Positions 8,187-16,803 of a stretch of 18,278 nt of DNA are shown one piece after another. The stretch lies in the NCBI GenBank assembly GCA_046154695.1, contig JBJXFI010000002.1:1-18278 (forward strand), written 5' to 3'. How positions within the stretch are numbered: the stretch's first letter is position 1; each line of letters starts with the position of its first letter. The notes under the pieces are model-generated. The model searched no databases. It was not told the origin of the DNA and saw nothing but the letters and a program-made list of their open reading frames with translations. The DNA comes from DALYLB01 sp046154695 (GTDB taxonomy: Bacteria; Acidobacteriota; Blastocatellia; RBC074). The position numbers were made by a program, and so were the translations under genes.

Positions 8187-9191
8187 CTACAAGGGAGGGC
8201 GGAAAGGCGCGCGCGGGGAGCCATCGTCCCGCGCGTGGAAATCGGAGCGTCGCCTCAGGCCGTCGGCGATCAGTTGAAAGGAGAGGCTTGCGAGAAACAC
8301 GGCGCCCATGGGAGCGAGATTCCACCAGCGCAGCGTCGTGGCCGGCGCGCTCGTCGCGGACGCGAGCATGCCGCCCCAACTCGGCAACGGCTCCGGGACG
8401 CCCAGGCCCAGATACGAGAGAGTGACCTCGGCCAGAATGAATCCCGGCGCCATGAGCGCGGCCTGCGTCATGGAAAATTCGCGAAGATGGGGAAGCAGAT
8501 GCTTCGTCAGAATCCGCCAGTCGCCGGCCCCGGCGGCGATCGCGGCCAGAATGAAGTCGCGGGTTCGCAGCGAAAGAGCCAGCCCGCGAATGACGCGCGC
8601 GAAATGCGCCCATCCGAACAGGGCGATCACCGCGACCATCGCGAGAAAGACCCGCTCCGGTTCGAGATCGAGCGGCAGGGCCGTTCGCAGTGCAATGACC
8701 AGGTAGAGGGCGGGCAGCGCGAGGAAGAGTTCGATCGTCCGCATGGCGATGAAGTCGACGGCGCCTCCGTAATATCCCGCAAGGCCGCCGATCGCCAGCG
8801 CGAGCGGAAGCGAGATCAGCAGCGAGACCGCCGCGATTCCCATCGATCGCCGCGCGCCATGAAGCAGCCGTGACCAGAGATCGCGGCCGAGGGAATCGGT
8901 TCCCAGCGGAAAGACGCGCCCCGGTTCGTCGGCGCCGAAAAGATGTATTCGGGCGGGAATCAGGCCGAGTAGACGGTATTCGTCCCCCGCCACCAGATAA
9001 CGAAGACGCGGCTGCCCAACCGCCGCCGATATCGGCTTCCATCCCGTGGGCGGGGCCGACGGAAATTCCCGGTGCTGTCTCGTCGGGGAATACGGAGAGA
9101 GAAAATCCGCAAAGAGCGCGCAACAGGAGAGGGCGCCCAGAATCGCCAGTCCGCAGAGCATGCCGGGTTGCGACGTCAGTCGTTGTCGCAT
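8187..9191 (-). CDS. ABC transporter permease, DppC/OppC type
   Basis: 334 residues, somewhat longer than a typical DppC (about 300). One N-terminal membrane segment (residues 11-31) is followed by a long extracytoplasmic loop with HLFGADEPGRVFPLGTDSLGRDLWSRLL at 83-110. That LGTDxLGRD signature is characteristic of DppC/OppC permeases. Further membrane segments follow. The EAA loop that contacts the ATPase is seen as RDFILAAIAAGAGDWRILTKHLLP (about 211-234). Its ATG shares one base with the TGA of the DppB-like gene (TGATG), indicating translational coupling. No ATPase gene accompanies it in this window, so the importer must borrow one encoded elsewhere. Confidence 0.92.
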   Translation of the reverse strand: MRQRLTSQPGMLCGLAILGALSCCALFADFLSPYSPTRQHREFPSAPPTGWKPISAAVGQPRLRYLVAGDEYRLLGLIPARIHLFGADEPGRVFPLGTDSLGRDLWSRLLHGARRSMGIAAVSLLISLPLALAIGGLAGYYGGAVDFIAMRTIELFLALPALYLVIALRTALPLDLEPERVFLAMVAVIALFGWAHFARVIRGLALSLRTRDFILAAIAAGAGDWRILTKHLLPHLREFSMTQAALMAPGFILAEVTLSYLGLGVPEPLPSWGGMLASATSAPATTLRWWNLAPMGAVFLASLSFQLIADGLRRRSDFHARDDGSPRAPFRPPL

Positions 9192-10168
9192 CAGGCGCCC
9201 CCCGCCGCTTCGCCGCGCCGAATGCGCGGATCCGTCATCGACAGGACCAGGTCCGCCAGCAGGTTTCCCGCCGCCATCAGAATCGCCGCGTGAATCAGGC
9301 ATGCCATCAGCACATACAGATCCCGGCTCAGCAGGGAACTGACCGCCAGGCTGCCGATTCCCGGCCACGACATCACGACCTCGACCACGAAGGCTCCCGA
9401 AAGCAGCGATCCCATCGAGCCGCCGAACATCGTGATCAGCGGATTGATCGCGTTTCGCAGCGCGTGTTTGAACAGGACGCTCTTTTCCGGAACCCCCTTG
9501 GACCGCGCCGCGAGTATGTAATCCTCCGTCAGCGTCTCTCTCATCGCGGTGTGAAGCTGTCGAAACCAGGATGGAATCTGCCGCAGCGCCAGCACAATCG
9601 CCGGCAGCAACAGGTGATGAAGGTAGTCCGCGGCCTTTCCGGCCGCCGTGAATCTCTCGTGATCGAGGGAACTCGCTCCGCCGATCGGGAACCACCCCGT
9701 TCCCGCCGCAAGCAGCATCGCCAGAATCGCGAGCAGGAGCGACGGCACGGAGAGCGTGATCGTCGAGAGAATCGATCCCACGCGGTCGAGCGAGCGATAT
9801 CGCGCCGAGAGCACGCCGGCCGGCATGGCTACAAGCGCCGTCAGGCAGAGCGCGCTCACGGCGAGCGTCATGGTGTTGATCGCTCGTTCGATGACCAGCT
9901 CACCGGCCGGCCGATTGTAAAGAAACGAATGGCCCAGATCTCCGCGTACGATTCGCGAGAGCCAGATCACGAACTGGGTGTGCCACGGCTGATCCAGGCC
10001 GTACCGGTGGCGAAGCCCCGTGATCAATTCGTCCGAAACCCGCGGATTCATTCGCAGCTCCGTCAGAAAATCGCCAGGGGCAAGCTGTAGAAGAAGAAAG
10101 GAGGCCAATGCCAGAAGCAGAAGCTGCGGAATCAATCCCGACAACCGCCGCAGAATTATCCGAACCAT
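9191..10168 (-). CDS. ABC transporter permease, DppB/OppB type
   Basis: 325 residues, normal length. The N-terminal membrane anchor (ILRRLSGLIPQLLLLALASFLLLQLAPGD) is the classic DppB opening, and YGLDQPWHTQFVIWLSRIVRGDLGHSF is the conserved periplasmic stretch after it. The EAA loop EDYILAARSKGVPEKSVLFKHALRNA occurs at about 215-240. The ATG at 10168 has GAGG five bases upstream and is preferred over a GTG two codons earlier (10174). It is the first gene of the operon dppB-like, dppC-like, substrate-binding protein. It is transcribed away from the formylglycine-generating-enzyme gene across a 229-bp intergenic region. Confidence 0.92.
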   Translation of the reverse strand: MVRIILRRLSGLIPQLLLLALASFLLLQLAPGDFLTELRMNPRVSDELITGLRHRYGLDQPWHTQFVIWLSRIVRGDLGHSFLYNRPAGELVIERAINTMTLAVSALCLTALVAMPAGVLSARYRSLDRVGSILSTITLSVPSLLLAILAMLLAAGTGWFPIGGASSLDHERFTAAGKAADYLHHLLLPAIVLALRQIPSWFRQLHTAMRETLTEDYILAARSKGVPEKSVLFKHALRNAINPLITMFGGSMGSLLSGAFVVEVVMSWPGIGSLAVSSLLSRDLYVLMACLIHAAILMAAGNLLADLVLSMTDPRIRRGEAAGGA

Positions 10169-10397
10169 GCGCACCTCGCCACTTTCGAAAATACCACGCC
10201 CACTTTTTTCTCCCTCTTTCGTAAATGCGGTCGCTTCATGTTACCCGGAACCGCAATGTAAGGCACAAATAAAAAATCGGACGTTCCTTTTCTCCTCGGG
10301 CGGTTGCCTTTTGATTTACCGCATTAAACAATAGGCTGAAGACGGAGGCTGCGGGATCAGGAAGAGATTCAACATCCAAAAAAACGACAGGGAAACG
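10169..10397. promoter_or_regulatory. Divergent intergenic region between ABC operon and FGE gene
   Basis: These 229 bases separate two divergent genes and should contain both promoters. The stretch 10240-10400 is visibly richer in A and T than its flanks. I cannot identify a confident -35/-10 pair or operator. The only clear signals are the ribosome-binding sites: AGGGA (10389-10393) for the + gene and GAGG before 10168 for the - gene. Confidence 0.4.
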
Positions 10398-11564
10398 ATG
10401 AGTCAAACGAAACGGGAAAAGAATTCGCGAGAGCCGGCGGCACCCTCGCGCTGGAAGAAGCCGGCGGTCGTGGGCGTTGCGCTGATCATCGCTGGGGTCT
10501 CGTATTATCTTTTCAGAAGCCGGGACGCGGCCGGCGCGGGGCAGACGATGGAGAGCCATCATGCCCATACCGCATCCGGGGCGAGCCGGACTCCCGACCC
10601 GGAGAGCGCCGCGAAGGCGATGATCAACCGGACTGGGGCGCCCGGGCCCGCGCCGGAAGGGATGATCTGGGTTCCCGGGGGGACCTTTTGGATGGGATGC
10701 GAGGATTGCGACATGCCCGACACCGGGCCCGTGCATCTCGTGACCGTCGACGGATACTGGATGGATGCGACGCCCGTGACCAATGCGCAGTTCGAGGCGT
10801 TCGTCAAGGCGACCGGGTACAAGACGATTGCCGAGCGCCGCCCCGATCCGAAGGACTTTCCGGGCGCCGCGCCGGAGGATCTCGTTCCGGGATGCGCGGT
10901 CTTCACGCCGCCCGCCGAGCCGGTTCCGCTGGACAATCCCTATCGCTGGTGGCGATACGTTCCCGGCGCCGACTGGCGCCATCCCGAAGGGCCGGGCAGC
11001 ACGATCAAGGGGCGCGAGGATCATCCCGCCGTTCATATCGCCTGGGATGACGCCGCCGCGTTCGCGAACTGGGCGAAGAAGCGGCTGCCCACCGAGGCGG
11101 AGTTCGAATTCGCCTCGCGCGGCGGCCTCGATCGCAAGCATTTCGCCTGGGGAGATGAATTGAAACCCGGCGGCAAGTGGCCCGCGAACATCTGGCAGGG
11201 GCAATTCCCCACGACCAACGCGCTGGAAGACGGATACGCGCGCACCTCTCCGGTGCGGGCTTTTCCGGCCAACGGATTCGGTCTTTACGATATGGGCGGC
11301 AACGTCTGGCAGTGGTGCGCGGACTGGTACCGCCCAGATTATTATGAATCCCTGGCCGGGCGCGGGGCCGTAAGCAATCCCAAAGGGCCGGTCGACAGCT
11401 TCGATCCGCAGGAACCGGCCATTCCGAAACGCGTGCAGCGAAGCGGGTCCTTCCTGTGCAGCGACCAGTATTGCCAGCGGTACTATGTCGGAAGCCGCGG
11501 CAAGGGCGCGGTCGACAGCGGCAGCTCGAATGTCGGATTTCGCTGCGTGAAATCGGCGTCGTGA
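10398..11564 (+). CDS. Formylglycine-generating enzyme (SUMF1/FGE family), membrane-anchored
   Basis: 388 residues. An N-terminal basic stretch and one hydrophobic segment (about 22-40, PAVVGVALIIAGVSYYLF) are followed by a linker containing ESHHAHT. The FGE-sulfatase domain runs from about 88 (MIWVPGGTFWMGCEDCD) to the end. The catalytic copper-binding cysteine pair of true FGE is present as CSDQYC (C354, C359), in the context GSFLCSDQYCQRYY, followed by DSGSSNVGFRC; this matches the human SUMF1 active-site region. Many relatives in bacteria lack these cysteines, so genuine conversion of a sulfatase cysteine to formylglycine is likely. Charge distribution predicts the catalytic domain outside the cytoplasm. 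No sulfatase is encoded in the window. The start has AGGGA 4 nt upstream. Confidence 0.92.
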   Translation: MSQTKREKNSREPAAPSRWKKPAVVGVALIIAGVSYYLFRSRDAAGAGQTMESHHAHTASGASRTPDPESAAKAMINRTGAPGPAPEGMIWVPGGTFWMGCEDCDMPDTGPVHLVTVDGYWMDATPVTNAQFEAFVKATGYKTIAERRPDPKDFPGAAPEDLVPGCAVFTPPAEPVPLDNPYRWWRYVPGADWRHPEGPGSTIKGREDHPAVHIAWDDAAAFANWAKKRLPTEAEFEFASRGGLDRKHFAWGDELKPGGKWPANIWQGQFPTTNALEDGYARTSPVRAFPANGFGLYDMGGNVWQWCADWYRPDYYESLAGRGAVSNPKGPVDSFDPQEPAIPKRVQRSGSFLCSDQYCQRYYVGSRGKGAVDSGSSNVGFRCVKSAS

Positions 11565-11573
11565 TCCCGCTTC

Positions 11574-11622
11574 CTCAACGCCACTTGCTCAACGCCACTT
11601 GCTCAACGCCACTTGCTCAACG
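11574..11622 (+). repeat. 14-bp tandem repeat, 3.5 copies
   Basis: The unit CTCAACGCCACTTG is repeated exactly at 11574-11587, 11588-11601 and 11602-11615, followed by half a unit, CTCAACG, at 11616-11622. It begins 10 bp after the FGE stop and ends 15 bp before the DUF1501 start, so it fills the leader of the latter gene. The unit is not a multiple of three and is not obviously coding. Confidence 0.92.
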
Positions 11623-11637
11623 ATTGAAGGACGATTT

Positions 11638-13083
11638 ATGAAAACATTGCATTTCCCACCAGCCTCCTCCCGGCGGGATTTTCTTTCGGCGGCGGGGAAC
11701 GGTTTCGGCGCGCTCGCGCTCGCGCACCTCTTATCGCGGGAGGCGAACGCCTCGGACCGTTTCGCGGAGGAGAAGAAGCTGCTCAATCCGCTCGCGCCCC
11801 GGGCGCCCCATTTTGCCCCGAAGGCGAAGGCGGTGATCTTCCTTTTCATGGTCGGTGGGCCGAGCCAGATGGAGACCTTCGATCCGAAACCGGACCTGGA
11901 CCGGCTGCACGGGCAGCAGATGCCGCCCAGTTTCGGCGAGGTGAAGAGCCAGTTCGTCAAACCCGGGACGCCGTTGATGCGCAGCCACTGGAAGTTTCGC
12001 AGGTATGGCCGGTCGGGAATCGAGGTCTCGGACCTTCTTCCGCACACGGCGAGCTGCGTCGATGATATCGCTGTGCTCCGGTCGTGTTATACCGAGAGCT
12101 TTGTGCACGCGCCGGCCATGTACCAGATGATGTCGGGGCGCGTGCTCCCGGCCCACCCCTCGCTGGGAAGCTGGGTTACCTATGGGCTCGGCAGCGAGAG
12201 CGAAAACCTTCCGGCGTACTGCGTGATGACCCAGCCCGAGGGGCTGCCCGAGGGCGGCGCGCCGATGTGGGGCGCAGGGTACCTGCCGACCGTCCATCAA
12301 GGCACGCAGCTTCGCAACGGCTCGACGCCGATTCTGCACCTCGCTCCGCCCAGGGAGATCGGCGCCGCGCAGCAGCGCCGAATGCTCGATCACATGCGCC
12401 GCATGAACGAACTCGGCATGCGCGAGGATGACAGCGAGCTCTCGGCCCGGATCGCCTCCTACGAACTCGCCTATCGGATGCAGCAGCATGCGCCCGAAGC
12501 CGTCGATCTTCGGAAGGAGACCGATGCGACGCGCCGCCTGTACGGGCTGGACGATCCGCAGACCGCGGAATTCGGCACGCGCTGCCTGCTCGCCCGCCGC
12601 CTCGTGGAGCGCGGCGTCCGCTTCATCCTCCTCTTCTCCGGCGGCGGCCCCGTCAGCGTTCAATGGGACGCGCACGACGATATCAAGGGGAACCACGAGA
12701 AGATGTGCCGGTGGACGGACCAGCCGACGGCGGGCCTGCTCAAGGACCTGAAGAGCCGCGGCCTCCTCGATTCGACCCTCGTCGTCTGGGGCACCGAGTT
12801 TGGGCGCACGCCCGTCTCCGAAAACGGCAAGGGGCGCGATCACAACCCAACCGCCTTCTCCATGTGGATGGCCGGCGGCGGCGTCAAGGGAGGCCAGGTC
12901 CTCGGACAGACCGATGAGCTGGGTTTCAAGACCGTCGGGGATCGCTATCACCCCCGCGATCTTCACGCCACCATGCTTCACTTGCTCGGCCTCGACCAGA
13001 TGAAGCTGACCTTCCTTCACAATGGACGGAATGAACGCCTCACCGATTTCGGAGGCAATCTGATCGAGCCCCTCATCGCGTGA
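11638..13083 (+). CDS. DUF1501 family protein, Tat-exported
   Basis: 481 residues, typical length. It has a twin-arginine motif SRRDFLSAAGNGFGALALAHLL (about 11-32). The body carries family landmarks: FLFMVGGPSQMETFDPKP, SCYTESFVHAPAMYQMMSGR, LPAYCVMTQPEG, WGTEFGRTPVSENGKGRDHNPTAFSMWMAGGGVKGG, and HLLGLD near the C-terminus. The architecture recalls the alkaline-phosphatase/sulfatase superfamily, but the enzymatic role is unproven. It is normally the operon partner of DUF1549/DUF1553 proteins, and the two probably form an exported system. The start at 11638 has AAGGA (11627-11631) 6 nt upstream. An in-frame ATG at 11599 lies in the tandem repeat and is unlikely. Confidence 0.93.
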   Translation: MKTLHFPPASSRRDFLSAAGNGFGALALAHLLSREANASDRFAEEKKLLNPLAPRAPHFAPKAKAVIFLFMVGGPSQMETFDPKPDLDRLHGQQMPPSFGEVKSQFVKPGTPLMRSHWKFRRYGRSGIEVSDLLPHTASCVDDIAVLRSCYTESFVHAPAMYQMMSGRVLPAHPSLGSWVTYGLGSESENLPAYCVMTQPEGLPEGGAPMWGAGYLPTVHQGTQLRNGSTPILHLAPPREIGAAQQRRMLDHMRRMNELGMREDDSELSARIASYELAYRMQQHAPEAVDLRKETDATRRLYGLDDPQTAEFGTRCLLARRLVERGVRFILLFSGGGPVSVQWDAHDDIKGNHEKMCRWTDQPTAGLLKDLKSRGLLDSTLVVWGTEFGRTPVSENGKGRDHNPTAFSMWMAGGGVKGGQVLGQTDELGFKTVGDRYHPRDLHATMLHLLGLDQMKLTFLHNGRNERLTDFGGNLIEPLIA

Positions 13084-13309
13084 TTCTTGTTCCGGCGTCC
13101 GCCCGCCGCCGTAAGGGAGCGTCGGAGCATCGCCTGCGCGCAATTAGTTTTCCTTCGTTCGGGCGCAAAAAGTTATTCTCCCCGCAAAAATGTTTGGACA
13201 GAGAATCCCCTATGGGGAATAATGAATCTTCTTACACCGAATGTGCTTTACCCTGCGATAGCCCATTGAAATCGACAATCCAATCCCTTCTTAAAAACAG
13301 AGGATCGTC

Positions 13310-13603
13310 ATGCCTATGGTCTGTCCTGATTGTGGAGAAAAAACGCATCGTTCACGCGCGCGCGGCATCCGGGAATCCGCGCTCAAACGGTTCGCCGCGA
13401 CCCGCTTTTATCGCTGCAGAGATTGCGGCTGGCGGGGGAAGGTGAAATCCGAGGACGTGAACGCGCCGGGGAACATGAAGATGACGGTGATCGTCTGGGT
13501 CGCGGGAGTCATTCTCGCGCTGGTCATCGGATTTTATGGCGTCAACCGCATGAACGCCTCTGTCCAGATCCCGCCGACGACCGATGTCGGCGACAGGCGG
13601 TAG
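13310..13603 (+). CDS. Small zinc-ribbon membrane protein
   Basis: 97 residues. Two CxxC knuckles, VCPDCGEK (C5, C8) and YRCRDCGWRG (C36, C39), form a likely zinc ribbon. They are followed by one transmembrane helix (about 58-77, MTVIVWVAGVILALVIGFYG) and a short polar tail. The start has GAGGA about 7 nt upstream, and codon use looks normal. The function is unknown; the zinc-ribbon part would face the cytoplasm if the positively charged region is inside. A weak candidate promoter lies upstream (TTGAAA at 13266). Confidence 0.8.
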   Translation: MPMVCPDCGEKTHRSRARGIRESALKRFAATRFYRCRDCGWRGKVKSEDVNAPGNMKMTVIVWVAGVILALVIGFYGVNRMNASVQIPPTTDVGDRR

Positions 13604-13678
13604 GTGGCCATCATTGCACGAACTGCGCGGCGATTCCCTTCCTAATGGGCCACTTTATAAGTCATCCACCCGGTCATT

Positions 13679-13791
13679 GAGAAAAGAGAGATAACGGAAA
13701 AGACGGAACAAACGGAACCTGAGAATGAAGGCATTGGTTGATTCTGTTTTTTCCGTTATTTCCGTTTGCTCCGTTGTTCTCTTCTCTCTCT
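13679..13791. repeat. Long imperfect inverted repeat built of ACGGAA units
   Basis: The left arm (about 13679-13718) is purine-rich with repeated ACGGAA blocks. The right arm (about 13747-13791) is its pyrimidine-rich approximate complement (TTCCGTT blocks, then CTCTTCTCTCTCT). The arms are roughly 40 bp with small gaps and a spacer of about 28 bp. On transcription it would fold into a long imperfect hairpin. A 32-codon frame across it (13725-13823) is merely a reading of the repeat. The rest of 13604-13879 contains no gene. Confidence 0.6.
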
Positions 13792-13821
13792 GGCGGGGGC
13801 TTACTTCTGAGTGGCGCCACT

Positions 13822-13838
13822 AGCGGAAGACTTCCGCT
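13822..13838. other. Short perfect palindrome upstream of the nucleotidyltransferase gene
   Basis: AGCGGAAG and CTTCCGCT flank a single A. It lies 41 bp before the start codon at 13880 and could be an operator or a small hairpin. The gene has no evident Shine-Dalgarno, so local structure may matter. Confidence 0.45.
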
Positions 13839-13879
13839 TCCAGATAACATTTTCCATTTTCCATTGACGAAATCACGTC

Positions 13880-14500
13880 ATGAGTGAAAACGAGTATCAG
13901 GAACTTGTCGAGCGTGTGCTGCGGAACGTCGCCAGTCCGATGATCTCGACCGACACCGGCATGGAAGCGGCGCAGATGGCGGGGCGGCTCGCTGCGCAGG
14001 AAGAGATCGAGTGGGCAGTGGCCGGCGGGCTCGCGATGCATCTCTATGGAAGCCCCCGGATGACGAAGGACGTGGATATCATCGCGTCAAACCACTTGTC
14101 GCTGCTCCCGGAGCATCGTTTGAGTTTCGGCGGCAGCAGTTACACGCTTCAAATCGGCCGGTATGCGGTCCAGATCGACTGGATTGTGCGAACCGACGGC
14201 TATCAAAAGTATTATCGCGCCGCGTTGAAAGACGCGATCGAGTTGCCCAACGGGCTTCGCATCGTGACGCCGCCGTGGCTGGTGATCCTGAAAATCAACG
14301 CCGGACGGCAGAAGGACCTCGATGACATCGTGTTTCTGTTGAAGCAGCCGAAGCTGATCGATCGCCCGACCATCAGGCAAAAAGTGGTGGAGATCGCGAG
14401 CGAAGACGCATGGCTCGCGATGCTGCCGAACTTTCGCCGCCTCTGCGATCTGGCTGACGGGAAAACAACGGAACCGGGCAAGTATGACGACCCGGATTAA
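13880..14500 (+). CDS. Nucleotidyltransferase-fold protein (AbiEii / DUF6036-like)
   Basis: 206 residues. The nucleotidyltransferase signature is AVAGGLAMHLYGSPRMTKDVDII: GG at 49-50 and the paired aspartates D64 and D66, with the third acidic residue likely D100 (VQIDWIV). The remainder is alpha-helical, with KINAGRQKDLDDI, a motif shared with AbiEii-type toxins and related uncharacterised proteins. Members transfer nucleotides to RNA or protein, or act in toxin-antitoxin pairs. No antitoxin-like gene is adjacent on either side. No Shine-Dalgarno is visible before the ATG at 13880. The gene sits downstream of repeats in a lower-GC patch, consistent with acquisition by transfer. Confidence 0.8.
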   Translation: MSENEYQELVERVLRNVASPMISTDTGMEAAQMAGRLAAQEEIEWAVAGGLAMHLYGSPRMTKDVDIIASNHLSLLPEHRLSFGGSSYTLQIGRYAVQIDWIVRTDGYQKYYRAALKDAIELPNGLRIVTPPWLVILKINAGRQKDLDDIVFLLKQPKLIDRPTIRQKVVEIASEDAWLAMLPNFRRLCDLADGKTTEPGKYDDPD

Positions 14501-14573
14501 TCTCTGGCGCAGCGGCCAATAAGAACGAATCTCCAGCATGCCGAATTGGCATGGAGATGGCCGGGAATCCTCT

Positions 14574-15710
<1,137 letters not shown>

Positions 15711-15772
15711 AACAGAGATGGGGCGGATTGGAACGACGCGCCGCCGCTGTCGGCAACGATCTGAGGAAACAC

Positions 15773-16555
15773 ATGAAAAAACTATTTGCGCTCTCGGCGG
15801 CGTTGCTCGTGGCGGCGCTTTTGATCGTTCAACAGGCGTCGACACGGGCGCAGCAGCCGGGCGCGCAGCAGGGCCCGCCGCGCGGCGGGGCCAATCGCGG
15901 GCCGGGTATCGAGCCGCTCTCGATCGAGGATCACACGGGGTTTGAGTCGATCTTCGACGGGAAGACGCTGACCGGCTGGGATGGCAATCCCGACGCATGG
16001 CGCGTGGAGAAAGAGACGATCATCGGCGAGAGCACGGCGGAAAAGCCGCTCAAGGCCAACACGTTTCTGATCTGGCGCGGCGGGCAGCCGAAGGATTTCG
16101 AGCTGAAGCTCGAATATCGCATCAACTCCACCAACAGCGGCGTGCAATACCGCAGCGCCGAAGCCCCCGAGATCGGCAAGTGGGTGCTCAAGGGCTATCA
16201 GGCGGATATCGATTTCCAGAACACCTACACCGGGCAGCTCTATGAGGAGCGCGGCCGCGGCTTCCTGGCGATGCGCGGACAGATGACGCATCTGCAACCC
16301 GGAAAGAAGCGGATTATCGCGAATCTGCGCGGCGGCGACGACCTGCGGGGGTATATCCGGATCGGCGACTGGAACCAGCTTCACATCATCGCGCGCGGCC
16401 ACCGGTTGACGCACATCCTGAACGGCCACCTGATGGCGGAAGCCGTGGACGACGACGCGGCGGCGCGGGCGATGGGCGGCCTGATCGGATTCCAGATGCA
16501 CGTCGGCCCGCCGATGAAGGTCGAGTACCGCAATATCTGGCTGAAGAATCTGTAG
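15773..16555 (+). CDS. DUF1080 / 3-keto-disaccharide hydrolase family protein
   Basis: 260 residues. A signal peptide (MKKLFALSAALLVAALLIVQQ) and a Gln/Gly/Pro-rich spacer precede one DUF1080 jelly-roll domain. It starts with SIFDGKTLTGWDG (about 59-71) and includes NSGVQYRS (121-128), GYQADID, and WNQLHIIARGHRLTHILNGHLMAEAVDDD. The family contains enzymes that cleave 3-keto-glycosides. Export implies action on glycosides outside the cytoplasm. The start at 15773 has GAGGA 5 nt upstream and gives a clean signal peptide. Confidence 0.92.
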   Translation: MKKLFALSAALLVAALLIVQQASTRAQQPGAQQGPPRGGANRGPGIEPLSIEDHTGFESIFDGKTLTGWDGNPDAWRVEKETIIGESTAEKPLKANTFLIWRGGQPKDFELKLEYRINSTNSGVQYRSAEAPEIGKWVLKGYQADIDFQNTYTGQLYEERGRGFLAMRGQMTHLQPGKKRIIANLRGGDDLRGYIRIGDWNQLHIIARGHRLTHILNGHLMAEAVDDDAAARAMGGLIGFQMHVGPPMKVEYRNIWLKNL

Positions 16556-16803
16556 AAGGTCTTGTCCAAAGATTCTTGTCACCATGGCAAAATAGCGAGG
16601 GTGATCTGACTTCAAGATTCTTTACGACTTCCTGGTGTGCCTGCTCCGGGGTTGGCACCGATTCTTTCATCGGGTTCCCTTGCCGACGCGAGGAGATAAA
16701 ACGAACCTGGCTTCACTTAATTCCGTCCGCCATCGAATCAGGGCCGATCAGATGTTCGACCCTGGTTTCGCGCATCCACTCCGAGCAACCCTGACCTGTG
16801 TAA
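16556..16803. other. Region without a recognisable gene
   Basis: Short frames exist on both strands but none carries a known motif or a credible start. Its lower GC and position between an intact gene and a broken one suggest gene remnants or intergenic repeat sequence. On the - strand a frame ending at 16713 continues the region downstream of the broken FAD gene, but I cannot assign it. Confidence 0.4.

Noticed and set aside
6312..10090. Long + strand frames opposite the ABC transporter genes (447, 236 and 406 codons).
   Set aside because: They mirror the substrate-binding and permease genes; the translations are Arg-rich and unrecognisable, while the - strand products show clear family motifs.
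13266..13294. Possible promoter, TTGAAA and TCTTAA with 17-bp spacing, before the zinc-ribbon gene.
   Set aside because: The -10 matches only half the consensus; too weak to annotate by eye.
13725..13823. A 32-codon frame beginning MKALVDSVFSVISV across the inverted repeat.
   Set aside because: It is produced by reading TTCCGTT repeat units; there is no Shine-Dalgarno or independent support.
14537..14553. CATGCC and GGCATG hairpin after the nucleotidyltransferase gene, as a terminator.
   Set aside because: A 6-bp stem with no T-tract, overlapping the leader of the next gene.
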